Shown: positions 25,877 to 32,446 of the stretch, one piece after another
How positions within the stretch are numbered: the stretch's first letter is position 1
Layout: each line of letters starts with the position of its first letter
Assembly (NCBI GenBank): GCA_009780855.1
Contig: WQZG01000032.1
Span: 1-37,684, forward strand
Reading direction: 5' to 3'
DNA length: 37,684 nucleotides
Source: Treponema sp.
GTDB lineage: Bacteria; Spirochaetota; Spirochaetia; Treponematales; Breznakiellaceae
Position numbers and translations under genes: made by a program
The notes under the pieces: model-generated
Told to the model about the DNA's origin: nothing
Seen by the model: only the letters and a program-made list of their open reading frames with translations
The model's database searches: none

Positions 25877-26359
25877 TTAAGATTCTATTGAATGATCTAT
25901 CAAAGATAAATTTTGAGATTTTGCTGCTTCATATATATTAACTAAAGGAAATAAAATTGTCCCAAAACCTGCATTGGATAAGATATTCGTCATTGTGGCT
26001 CTTAAATAAGGCATCAATAGAGCCGGGAGGTTAAATTTTGCAAATTTTTCCTCATCACTTTTATCAACGGTATTTTTTGATACAAATATCCCGCTTATAC
26101 CAAATTGACCATCCAGTATTATTGAGCCATTTACATCATTAGTTATTTTAATTATAGTCATTAATCCGCCAATTAATGTTACTTTATCATTAATAATAAA
26201 TTTTTCGGTATTTCTGAGCTTTATTGCCAGTTTTATACAATCCTGTTTTATAGGGTTGGTATTTATGAGTGAGCTGATTTCATTTCCCATCTTCATTGAA
26301 ATCGAATCTATTTTAAATGAAACAAATTCAAATTCTGCTGTTATGCCACTTTCAGCCAT
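25877..26359 (-). CDS. SecB-like chaperone of a toxin-antitoxin-chaperone operon
   Basis: The 160-residue protein has the SecB size and its best conserved segment near the C-terminus: NLPALLMPYLRATMTNILSN, then AGFGTILFPLVNIYEAA (compare the SecB pattern LxPxLFPYxRxxxxxxxxxxGFPxxxLxPxNF). The N-terminal region holds alternating beta strands (FEFVSFKIDSISM, SIILDGQFGISGIFV), as in the SecB fold. Solitary SecB homologues beside toxin-antitoxin genes protect the antitoxin from degradation. It overlaps the antitoxin gene by 19 bases and is the last gene of a three-gene minus-strand run. Canonical SecB for protein export is usually not encoded in such an overlap, which supports the dedicated-chaperone reading. 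Confidence 0.8.
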   Translation of the reverse strand: MAESGITAEFEFVSFKIDSISMKMGNEISSLINTNPIKQDCIKLAIKLRNTEKFIINDKVTLIGGLMTIIKITNDVNGSIILDGQFGISGIFVSKNTVDKSDEEKFAKFNLPALLMPYLRATMTNILSNAGFGTILFPLVNIYEAAKSQNLSLIDHSIES

Positions 26360-26607
26360 AAATCATCTCCTTCCGGAAAATTCCTGGGATAATTATTATA
26401 CAAGGTTGATATTGATATTTTATTATCTGTAATAAAAGAACGATTTAAATCAATTAATTGAGAAGTATCCATTTCTATCGGAATAAAATCAGTATCTTCA
26501 GGATAAAAATCCATTAATTTTTCAGCTTCCCTGAAAAGTGACCAATATTCATTTGCAGACATTGAATCTATTTCCTGCAGCATTTTTTTAAATAATTTAT
26601 TATCCAT
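26341..26607 (-). CDS. Probable antitoxin of the TAC operon
   Basis: This small 88-residue acidic protein has helices near its start (KLFKKMLQEIDSMSANEYWSLFREAEKL) and a C-terminal part with little predictable order (YNNYPRNFPEGDDLW). I do not recognise a DNA-binding motif. It is wedged between the ADP-ribosyltransferase-like gene (eight-base overlap) and the SecB-like gene (19-base overlap), the place of the antitoxin in toxin-antitoxin-chaperone operons. There the antitoxin carries a C-terminal chaperone-addiction segment; the Trp/Pro-rich tail here may serve that purpose. The call is by context and size, not by homology. Confidence 0.6.
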   Translation of the reverse strand: MDNKLFKKMLQEIDSMSANEYWSLFREAEKLMDFYPEDTDFIPIEMDTSQLIDLNRSFITDNKISISTLYNNYPRNFPEGDDLWLKVA

Positions 26608-27112
26608 TAATTTCTCCGTCCTCTTTCCATGTTAGTTTTCCGATACAACTTGATTTTGTAACACAAATTTGGATTTGAGGATACCCTACAATGAAATTAC
26701 TGAATTTTTCAAGTCTCGCAGCATCAACAAGTCCACGGATTACTTCAACGTTTCTGGATAAATGTAAAAATACAACTTTTAATGTAAAATTTTCTTCTTT
26801 TCCTCCGGATTTTAAATGTTTTTCCAAAAGATGTTTCTTTATCTGTCCAAATTTTACCCTGTCTTCAAGGTTTCCGAACAAATCTAAAACATTGTTGGAA
26901 ATTATTTCCGCTTCCAGAATTACCCATTGCGGATATTTTTTATATATTTTTACCCACCATTTAGAAGCCTCCAGCCCATTAAAAACTGATTGTGTTTCAA
27001 AAAAATAAATACCAGGACCTAACCAACTATCGGATGATGAATCCTGGAACCCCACATTTTCAATTTGACGGGCTCCCTGTAAATCTGTTCCATGAAAGCC
27101 AATAAACTTCAT
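26600..27112 (-). CDS. ADP-ribosyltransferase-like toxin of the TAC operon
   Basis: I place the start at the ATG at 27112, which has AAGG six bases upstream (27119-27122). An ATG at 27127 would add five residues. The 170-residue protein shows an ART/PARP-like pattern: FHGTD at 5-10 (H7, first strand, NAD-binding His), SWLGPGIYFFE at 29-39 (Y36, the Tyr of the H-Y-x class) and a late strand YPQIQICVT at about 144-152 in the place of the third motif. These match the layout of small mono-ADP-ribosyl toxins. Together with a small antitoxin and a SecB-like protein the order matches the CmdTAC anti-phage system, in which CmdT ADP-ribosylates mRNA. Whether this toxin has the same target is inference. 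AT-rich composition differs from the pel and clp neighbours, which suggests transfer. Confidence 0.7.
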   Translation of the reverse strand: MKFIGFHGTDLQGARQIENVGFQDSSSDSWLGPGIYFFETQSVFNGLEASKWWVKIYKKYPQWVILEAEIISNNVLDLFGNLEDRVKFGQIKKHLLEKHLKSGGKEENFTLKVVFLHLSRNVEVIRGLVDAARLEKFSNFIVGYPQIQICVTKSSCIGKLTWKEDGEING

Positions 27113-27125
27113 ATTAAACCTTATC

Positions 27126-27140
27126 AAAGTTGTAAACTTT
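27126..27140. promoter_or_regulatory. Short palindrome upstream of the TAC operon, possible operator
   Basis: AAAGTT (27126-27131) and AACTTT (27135-27140) form a perfect six-base inverted repeat with a three-base centre, 14 bases upstream of the chosen toxin start. This is the place where an autoregulating antitoxin or complex would bind. No convincing -10/-35 pair was found for this operon. Confidence 0.35.
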
Positions 27141-27270
27141 ATTTTCTTTACCTTTTAAATATAACATCCAATTTTGCATATGTCGATGATATTTAAAGGA
27201 GAAATGCTGCGATCTATTTACAATGAAATGGTCGTTGACATTCGATTAAAAATCCCTGATAAAACCCCAC

Positions 27271-27300
27271 TTGACAAAAATATTCAGGTTCCTGTAATAT
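27271..27300 (+). promoter_or_regulatory. Promoter of tRNA-Gly
   Basis: TTGACA (27271-27276) and TAATAT (27295-27300) are spaced by 18 bases, and the tRNA begins 29 bases after the -10. A consensus -35 and near-consensus -10 make this one of the clearest promoters in the window. It should also transcribe the lipoprotein gene that begins ten bases after the tRNA. Confidence 0.7.
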
Positions 27301-27329
27301 TTACCAGTAGCAATAAGGTTCAGCCTTTT

Positions 27330-27401
27330 GCGGGAATAGCTCAGTGGTAGAGCGCGACCTTGCCAAGGTCGATGTCGCGGGTCCGACTCCCGTTTCCCGC
27401 T
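27330..27401 (+). tRNA. tRNA-Gly (GCC)
   Basis: The 72 bases fold into a full cloverleaf: seven-pair acceptor stem (GCGGGAA with TTCCCGC), D stem GCTC/GAGC, anticodon stem CGACC/GGTCG with loop TTGCCAA (anticodon GCC at 27363-27365, counting the loop from 27361), and a five-pair T stem. The discriminator base is T and no CCA is encoded. Oddity: the T loop reads TCCGACT, so the nearly invariant U55 is C. Stems are otherwise perfect apart from one G-T pair (49-65). Confidence 0.95.
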
Positions 27402-27411
27402 TTACGGATTT

Positions 27412-28803
27412 ATGACAAATTTTCAATCTGCCAAAAATATTAGATATTTTCCGCATAAAATATCATCCGCTGTATTTGCTTTTGCCATAATCCTGGCAGG
27501 TCTGTTCTTCCAGACGGGCTGTTCCCATCTAAGCAGTATTTACGCACCCAATGATTACAGTCTTACAGATTTAAAGATAGATATAGATGAAGCCAGGACC
27601 GAGGTCATTAATGGATACAAAGGCTACGCAGGCAAGGTAATTAAGGTTTCGCCGCTAAACGGAACCAACTGGGCCGATTACAGCCGGACCATATATTGGG
27701 ACTGGGAGTTCGAAGATACCGGATATCAGCTTATTACGGTAACAATGTCTGTGCTTGTTGAGTCCCCGAATTCCGGCAAAGCCCAGACTTCCGCATACAA
27801 GCCCGGCAGGCTGGCTGCTCCTGCAGCATCAGCCATAAAATGGAACGGGCCTGCCAACATAGGCTGGACAGTACAAATCGGCGATGAATATTCCGCGCAA
27901 TTCGGCGGGAAACCTGCGCAAATACCCGAAGGAAAATGGGTGGATCTGACTTTTTCCCAATCGGTTGACATAACCAACAGCACAGGCGGACAGGTATATC
28001 TGGACGGACACAGCGACGAACAGGGATTGCTGGATATGAACCTGTACGTCAGAAATTTCAAGGTTACAATGAGGCCTGTAGCCAGTTTTATCGCCATGAC
28101 TTTCAACGAATGCCCTTCGGATTTTACGGAAATTCTTATTGACAAACTTGACGAACAACAAATCAAGGGGACTTTTTTTGTTCTGGGCGCGGCGCTTGAT
28201 GCCATGCATCCGCTGTTTGACAGAACATTGACCGCGGCAGACAGGACTGTGGCCGCGTCCGAACGCAAAGATATGGTAAAATGGATGTTTGATGACGGCC
28301 ATGAAATCGGAATCTATACTAATTTTAACGCGTCTGCGGCCGGCCAAACCCTGACCGAAAATGACGTCAGAAAAGAACTGGAAGACACAAGAATTGCCGT
28401 GCAAAAAGCAATTTACGGCGACAGAGATTACACAAACTATCCGTGGGTGGCAGAAACCTTCAGGGATCCCAATGACAGCGACCCGGCTACTCTTGATATT
28501 CTTAAAAAAGTCTCCATAAGCACCGGTCTGGTTCTTGTCGGCGGGACACCGAGCCCCTCCGATCCCCAGGCAAGCGCGGATGACATTACCGCCAAGTTTA
28601 TTAATGATATAGTACCGTGGGAAATCAGCGTAAATAAAGATCCCAGATCGGATCCGGCTATTGTAAGGGTTCTGGATACCCTTATACCAAGATTAAAAAG
28701 CGAAGGATATATTTTTACGTCCGTCAGTGAAATGGCCGAAAAAAGTAGAATTCCGCTGGTTACAGGCAATCTCTATACCAACCTCAACCCGGATCTGCGT
28801 TAA
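27412..28803 (+). CDS. Lipoprotein with a catalytically degenerate NodB (polysaccharide deacetylase) domain
   Basis: The 463-residue protein has a lipoprotein signal (FFQTGC, Cys37) and starts ten bases after tRNA-Gly, so it is probably expressed from the tRNA promoter. Residues 70-220 are a beta-sandwich-like region that may bind sugar. Residues 222-450 follow the NodB fold (ASFIAMTFNECPSD, QIKGTFFVLG, FDDGHEIGIY). The catalytic TFDD motif reads TFNE (N232, E233), and the metal-binding His pair of HxxxH is Tyr302 and Asn306. The Arg-Pro-Pro region reads FRDPN. The enzyme is therefore very unlikely to deacetylate; it may bind a polysaccharide. It is not adjacent to the pel operon but a Pel or cell-wall binding role would fit. 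Confidence 0.82.
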   Translation: MTNFQSAKNIRYFPHKISSAVFAFAIILAGLFFQTGCSHLSSIYAPNDYSLTDLKIDIDEARTEVINGYKGYAGKVIKVSPLNGTNWADYSRTIYWDWEFEDTGYQLITVTMSVLVESPNSGKAQTSAYKPGRLAAPAASAIKWNGPANIGWTVQIGDEYSAQFGGKPAQIPEGKWVDLTFSQSVDITNSTGGQVYLDGHSDEQGLLDMNLYVRNFKVTMRPVASFIAMTFNECPSDFTEILIDKLDEQQIKGTFFVLGAALDAMHPLFDRTLTAADRTVAASERKDMVKWMFDDGHEIGIYTNFNASAAGQTLTENDVRKELEDTRIAVQKAIYGDRDYTNYPWVAETFRDPNDSDPATLDILKKVSISTGLVLVGGTPSPSDPQASADDITAKFINDIVPWEISVNKDPRSDPAIVRVLDTLIPRLKSEGYIFTSVSEMAEKSRIPLVTGNLYTNLNPDLR

Positions 28804-28844
28804 TTTAATAACATTTAACGTCTTAACTGACACAAATCCCTTAA

Positions 28845-28873
28845 TTGACACTAATAATTCTTTCAGATAAACT
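28845..28873 (+). promoter_or_regulatory. Promoter of tRNA-Leu
   Basis: TTGACA (28845-28850) and TAAACT (28868-28873) are spaced by 17 bases, 48 bases upstream of the tRNA. A five-pair hairpin (AAGGG/CCCTT at 28881-28894) lies between. The consensus -35 resembles that of the tRNA-Gly promoter. Confidence 0.55.
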
Positions 28874-28921
28874 AATTATCAAGGGATAACCCTTCTCAAA
28901 GGTGTTCTTTATGGAAATAAC

Positions 28922-29002
28922 GCGAGAGTGGTGGAATTGGCAGACACGCCAGACTTAGGATCTGGTGCCTTTGGCTTGAGGGTTCAAATCCCTTCTCTCG
29001 CA
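28922..29002 (+). tRNA. tRNA-Leu (TAG)
   Basis: The 81 bases form a class II tRNA with a seven-pair acceptor stem (GCGAGAG with CTCTCGC), an anticodon stem CCAGA/TCTGG with loop CTTAGGA (anticodon TAG at 28956-28958), a long variable arm and a normal T loop TTCAAAT. The discriminator is A and CCA is not encoded. The 3' end is copied in inverted form just downstream (see the repeat at 28983-29028), so the transcript could fold in two competing ways. Confidence 0.95.
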
Positions 29003-29028
29003 ATACTTTGCGAAAGAAGGGATTTGAA
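28983..29028 (+). repeat. Long hairpin made of the tRNA-Leu 3' end and an inverted copy of it
   Basis: Bases 28983-29003 (T loop, T-stem strand and acceptor strand of tRNA-Leu plus one base) are complementary to 29008-29028 with a single C-A mismatch, around a four-base loop TACT. In the nascent transcript this stem would compete with the tRNA acceptor and T stems. A direct 11-base copy of the same tRNA end (CCTTCTCTCGC) occurs at 29138-29148. The inverted copy could be an integration scar or a small palindromic element. Confidence 0.75.
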
Positions 29029-29058
29029 GGTTTTGCCCGCCGACCAGAGGGAGGAAAA

Positions 29059-29148
29059 GGCGCCATGGATGGCGCCGAAAGGGCTAAACAGCGGCCTGGA
29101 GAACCGAAGCACGATGCTGAGGTTTGGAAGGCAAGTACCTTCTCTCGC
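29059..29148. repeat. GC-rich palindrome and terminal tRNA-end direct repeat in the tRNA-Leu/tig gap
   Basis: The 18 bases at 29059-29076 (GGCGCCAT, GG, ATGGCGCC) are a perfect palindrome, and 29138-29148 repeats the tRNA-Leu 3' end (28991-29001). Together with the hairpin at 28983 they fill most of the 200-base gap between tRNA-Leu and tig. The block looks like a REP- or MITE-like element lying between two tRNA-end copies. No convincing protein is encoded. Confidence 0.5.
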
Positions 29149-29154
29149 GACATA

Positions 29155-29184
29155 TTCAGGCAATAAAGTCCTTCAGACTATAAT
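29155..29184 (+). promoter_or_regulatory. Candidate promoter for tig-clpP-clpX-lon
   Basis: A consensus TATAAT lies at 29179-29184, 21 bases upstream of the tig GTG start. The -35 candidate TTCAGG (29155-29160) is poor, with an 18-base spacer. No CIRCE-like inverted repeat for heat-shock control was seen here. Confidence 0.4.
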
Positions 29185-29204
29185 TCATACAGAAGAGGAA
29201 GATT

Positions 29205-30581
29205 GTGACCATAACAAAAGAAATCAGCCGTCTTGAGAAATCGAATGTAAAATTGACCCTTACCGTCAGCAAGGACGATGTAAAGGCCGAGTACGATCTG
29301 ATGCTGTCAGAATACCTTAAAACACTTCAGATACCGGGATTCCGCAAAGGTAAAGTGCCGCGCGATGTGCTTGTAAGGAAATTCGGGGATACGCTCAAGC
29401 AGGAAGCGTCCGCGCGTATTGTCGAGAAAAGTGTGGAAGAGGCGTTTAAAACAGAGGGCGAGAACGCTTTGGCAAAAGAAGACCGGCCCCTGCCCTACTC
29501 CCAGCCGGAGGTCAAGGATGAACCGAAACTTGATTTTGACAATGATCTGCAGTTCTCGGTTGAATATGATGTTTTGCCCAAAATCGAAGTCGGTAAATGG
29601 GAAGGACTGGAAACCGAAGTACCGGATGTCGCGGTGACAGACGAAGACATAAACAGGGAACTGGAAACGATACGGGACAGGAACGCCATTGTCCAGGATA
29701 AAGACGAGAGCCAGGAAGCCGCAAAGGGCGATGTTGTAACGGTAAATTACTGCGAACTTGATGACAACAGCCAGGAAATCGAAAATACCAAACGCCAGGA
29801 TTTTGTTTTTACCCTCGGTTCCGGGCTTAATTATTTCCATTTTGACGATGAAATCACCGGGATAAAAAAAGGCGAATCAAAGGACATTACAAAAATATAT
29901 CCGGCTGATTTTGAAGAAAAGGAACTGGCAGGCCAGACCAAAAAACTGCGGGTTACCCTTACTGCACTCAAAGAGAAAAAACTCCCGGATCTTGACGATG
30001 ATTTGGCGCAGGATGTGGACGAGAAATTCAAAACTCTGGATGACCTCAAAGCCGATATCCGCGGCAGACTTGAAACAACCATGAACAACAGGATTACAAC
30101 ATTAAAAAATAACGGACTCCTGGAAAAAATCATGGAGACCACTCCGGCAGTTATTCCGGAATCGATGATCAGGATAGAACTGGATTCGCGCTGGAGAAAT
30201 CTTGCCAGGCGTTTCAATACCGACACAAATGGGCTTTATAAAATGCTCAGCCAGAACGGACAGGCCGCGCAGGGTATTCTTGACGAGTGGCGGCCGGACG
30301 CGGAAAAAGCAATCCATTCAAGACTGATCGTGGAAACTTTGATGGACAACCTTAAGCTGGAAGCATCCGACGACGAAGCGGACAAGGAGATTGAAAAACT
30401 GACAGCGGAATCTCCGGACTCCGCCGACCAGATAAGGCAATACTACCAAAGCGACGAGATGAAACAGTATCTCAAGGAAGATGTACGGGAACAGAAGCTT
30501 TTTAAAATTTTATGGGAGAAAAACACTGTAAAACCCGGCAAAAAACTGAATTATGTAGAACTTATTTCAAATAATAACTAA
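29205..30581 (+). CDS. tig: Trigger factor, ribosome-associated chaperone and prolyl isomerase
   Basis: This 458-residue protein starts at GTG 29205 behind an AGAGGA site. The N-terminal ribosome-binding domain has the hallmark [12 protein letters not shown] at about 45-56, which contacts ribosomal protein L23. Residues 155-240 are the FKBP-type isomerase domain ([32 protein letters not shown]). The rest is the helical arm and C-terminal domain. Length is normal (about 430-460). It is followed 22 bases later by clpP, an order widespread in bacteria and known in Treponema. Confidence 0.97.
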   Translation: MTITKEISRLEKSNVKLTLTVSKDDVKAEYDLMLSEYLKTLQIPGFRKGKVPRDVLVRKFGDTLKQEASARIVEKSVEEAFKTEGENALAKEDRPLPYSQPEVKDEPKLDFDNDLQFSVEYDVLPKIEVGKWEGLETEVPDVAVTDEDINRELETIRDRNAIVQDKDESQEAAKGDVVTVNYCELDDNSQEIENTKRQDFVFTLGSGLNYFHFDDEITGIKKGESKDITKIYPADFEEKELAGQTKKLRVTLTALKEKKLPDLDDDLAQDVDEKFKTLDDLKADIRGRLETTMNNRITTLKNNGLLEKIMETTPAVIPESMIRIELDSRWRNLARRFNTDTNGLYKMLSQNGQAAQGILDEWRPDAEKAIHSRLIVETLMDNLKLEASDDEADKEIEKLTAESPDSADQIRQYYQSDEMKQYLKEDVREQKLFKILWEKNTVKPGKKLNYVELISNNN

Positions 30582-30603
30582 ATTTAAGGTAATGAGGGAA
30601 AAT

Positions 30604-31206
30604 ATGAGCAACCTGATTCCTTATGTTATTGAACAGAGCGGAATGGGCGAAAGGTCCTATGATATATACTCCAGACTTCTAAAAGATCGTATTGTATTTA
30701 TTGACGGCGATATTACAGATTTAAGCGCGGATCTCGCGGTAGCCCAGCTTTTGTTTCTGGACGGCCAGGATACCGAAAAAGACATTAATCTTTATATAAA
30801 TTCTCCGGGCGGTTCGGTAACAGCCGGACTCGCGATCTATGATACCATGCGGTACATAAAATGCGATATCCAGACCATATGCCTGGGCCAGGCCGCCAGC
30901 ATGGCTGCCCTGCTTTTGACGGCAGGGACAGCGGGCAAACGTTCCATCCTTCCTTCGGCACGGGTGCTGATTCACCAGCCGTGGGGAGGCGCCCAGGGAC
31001 AGGCCCGGGATATAGGCATCCAGTCAAAAGAAATACTCCGGTTAAAAAAACTGATAATCGAATATTTTTCGGTACATACAGGACAGGCCAGTGAAAAAAT
31101 AACAGCGGATATGGAAAGGGATTTTTATATGTCCGCGCAGGACGCTGTTAATTACGGAGCGGTTGATAAAATACTGGTGAGGGAAAAAAATGGCAAGACT
31201 TCGTAA
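30604..31206 (+). CDS. clpP: ATP-dependent Clp protease proteolytic subunit
   Basis: I choose ATG 30604 because AGGGA sits five bases upstream; an ATG at 30592 would add four residues to the family's usual start. The 200-residue protein has the full serine-protease triad: Ser99 in GQAASMAA, His124 in LIHQP and Asp173 in ERDFYMSA, plus the INSPGGSV oxyanion segment. It forms a double heptamer barrel fed by ClpX, whose gene overlaps its end by 17 bases. Confidence 0.97.
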   Translation: MSNLIPYVIEQSGMGERSYDIYSRLLKDRIVFIDGDITDLSADLAVAQLLFLDGQDTEKDINLYINSPGGSVTAGLAIYDTMRYIKCDIQTICLGQAASMAALLLTAGTAGKRSILPSARVLIHQPWGGAQGQARDIGIQSKEILRLKKLIIEYFSVHTGQASEKITADMERDFYMSAQDAVNYGAVDKILVREKNGKTS

Positions 31207-32446
31207 CGGCCAGGGCGCCTTTGTAGAACAGATTTGTTCATTTTGCGGAAAAAACGAAAATATAGTCCGGCGGCTTATTGCCGGCCCCAATGATATTTTT
31301 ATCTGCGATGACTGCGTAGAAGTCTGCAGAAAAATTCTTACGGAAGAAGACCACGATCTTTCCACCCAGTTTACCGGAGACATACCGGTACCAAAGGAAA
31401 TCAAAAAATACCTTGACGCTTTTATTATAGGACAGGACGAAGCCAAAAAAGCATTGTCAGTCGCCGTTTATAACCATTACAAACGCATAGCCAATCCGGC
31501 CAAAGATCCGGACGATGTTGAAATTGAAAAATCCAATGTCCTTTTGATAGGGCCGACGGGAACCGGCAAAACCCTGCTCGCAAAAACACTGGCCCGCAAA
31601 CTCAAGGTGCCTTTTGCAATAGTCGACGCCACCACCTTAACGGAGGCAGGCTACGTCGGCGAAGATGTCGAAAACATTCTTTTAAAATTAATCCAGAACG
31701 CGGGCAATAACATTGCCGCGGCCGAGCGCGGAATTGTGTATATCGACGAGATCGACAAAATCGCCAAAAAAGGAGAGAACGTTTCGATAACACGGGATGT
31801 CTCCGGCGAGGGAGTCCAGCAGGCCCTGCTAAAAATCATCGAAGGCACAATCGCGTCGGTTCCTCCGCAGGGCGGCAGGAAACATCCCAACCAGGAAATG
31901 ATCCGCATTGACACGACCAACATTCTTTTTATCTGCGGCGGCGCATTTATCGGACTGGAGAAAAGCATTGAACGCCGGGTGGTTCAGCACCCGATGGGAT
32001 TCGGAGCGGACACAAGGGAACATACGGCAAAAAGCCTCAAGGAGCTCTACGACGCCATACACCCCGACGATCTGATTCACTTTGGCATGATACCGGAGTT
32101 TATAGGCAGGCTTCCGATAGTGGTATGTCTTGAGGAACTCAAACGCGACGATCTCAAGCGCATTATTGTCGAACCCAGAAACGCGATCATCAAGCAGTAC
32201 CAGGCTTCCCTGGCCTACGATGATGTCAAGCTTGACTTTACCGAGGACGCCATCAACGCGATAGCGGACAGGGCCATCAAACAAAAAACCGGCGCAAGGG
32301 GACTGCGGGCCATTGTAGAAAAACTCATGATCGATATAATGTACGAAATTCCATCCATCCAAGGAAACAAGCAGGTTGTAATCACCAGGGATGTAGTCGA
32401 AAAATCCGAGAGCCCGGAGATTCACCATCTGCAAAAGAGTGCATGA
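31190..32446 (+). CDS. clpX: Clp protease ATP-binding subunit ClpX
   Basis: The 418-residue unfoldase has an N-terminal zinc-binding domain with four Cys (16, 19, 39, 42), Walker A GPTGTGKT (121-128), Walker B VYIDEID (about 183-189), sensor motifs and the RRVVQHP-type region. The IGF-type ClpP-binding loop region reads GGAFIGLEK (an IGL form). Substrate-recognition pore GYVGED is present. It overlaps clpP by 17 bases and lon by four bases, so translation of the three is coupled. Confidence 0.97.
   Translation: MARLRNGQGAFVEQICSFCGKNENIVRRLIAGPNDIFICDDCVEVCRKILTEEDHDLSTQFTGDIPVPKEIKKYLDAFIIGQDEAKKALSVAVYNHYKRIANPAKDPDDVEIEKSNVLLIGPTGTGKTLLAKTLARKLKVPFAIVDATTLTEAGYVGEDVENILLKLIQNAGNNIAAAERGIVYIDEIDKIAKKGENVSITRDVSGEGVQQALLKIIEGTIASVPPQGGRKHPNQEMIRIDTTNILFICGGAFIGLEKSIERRVVQHPMGFGADTREHTAKSLKELYDAIHPDDLIHFGMIPEFIGRLPIVVCLEELKRDDLKRIIVEPRNAIIKQYQASLAYDDVKLDFTEDAINAIADRAIKQKTGARGLRAIVEKLMIDIMYEIPSIQGNKQVVITRDVVEKSESPEIHHLQKSA

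Noticed and set aside
25842-25880. Twelve-residue frame (MKKQEEIKRIGF) beside the inverted repeat
   Set aside because: Too short to support, no clear ribosome site, and it overlaps the end of the SecB-like gene on the other strand.
27180-27350. Small plus-strand frame of 56 codons (MSMIFKGEML...) with an AAAGGAG-like site, running into tRNA-Gly
   Set aside because: It has no recognisable similarity, it contains the tRNA promoter and ends inside the tRNA. At most it is a gene remnant.
28896-29236. Frames of 85 (minus) and 102 (plus) codons across tRNA-Leu and the palindromic block
   Set aside because: Both run through the tRNA and the palindrome; the plus frame also enters tig in another reading frame. 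The sequence is explained by RNA structure.
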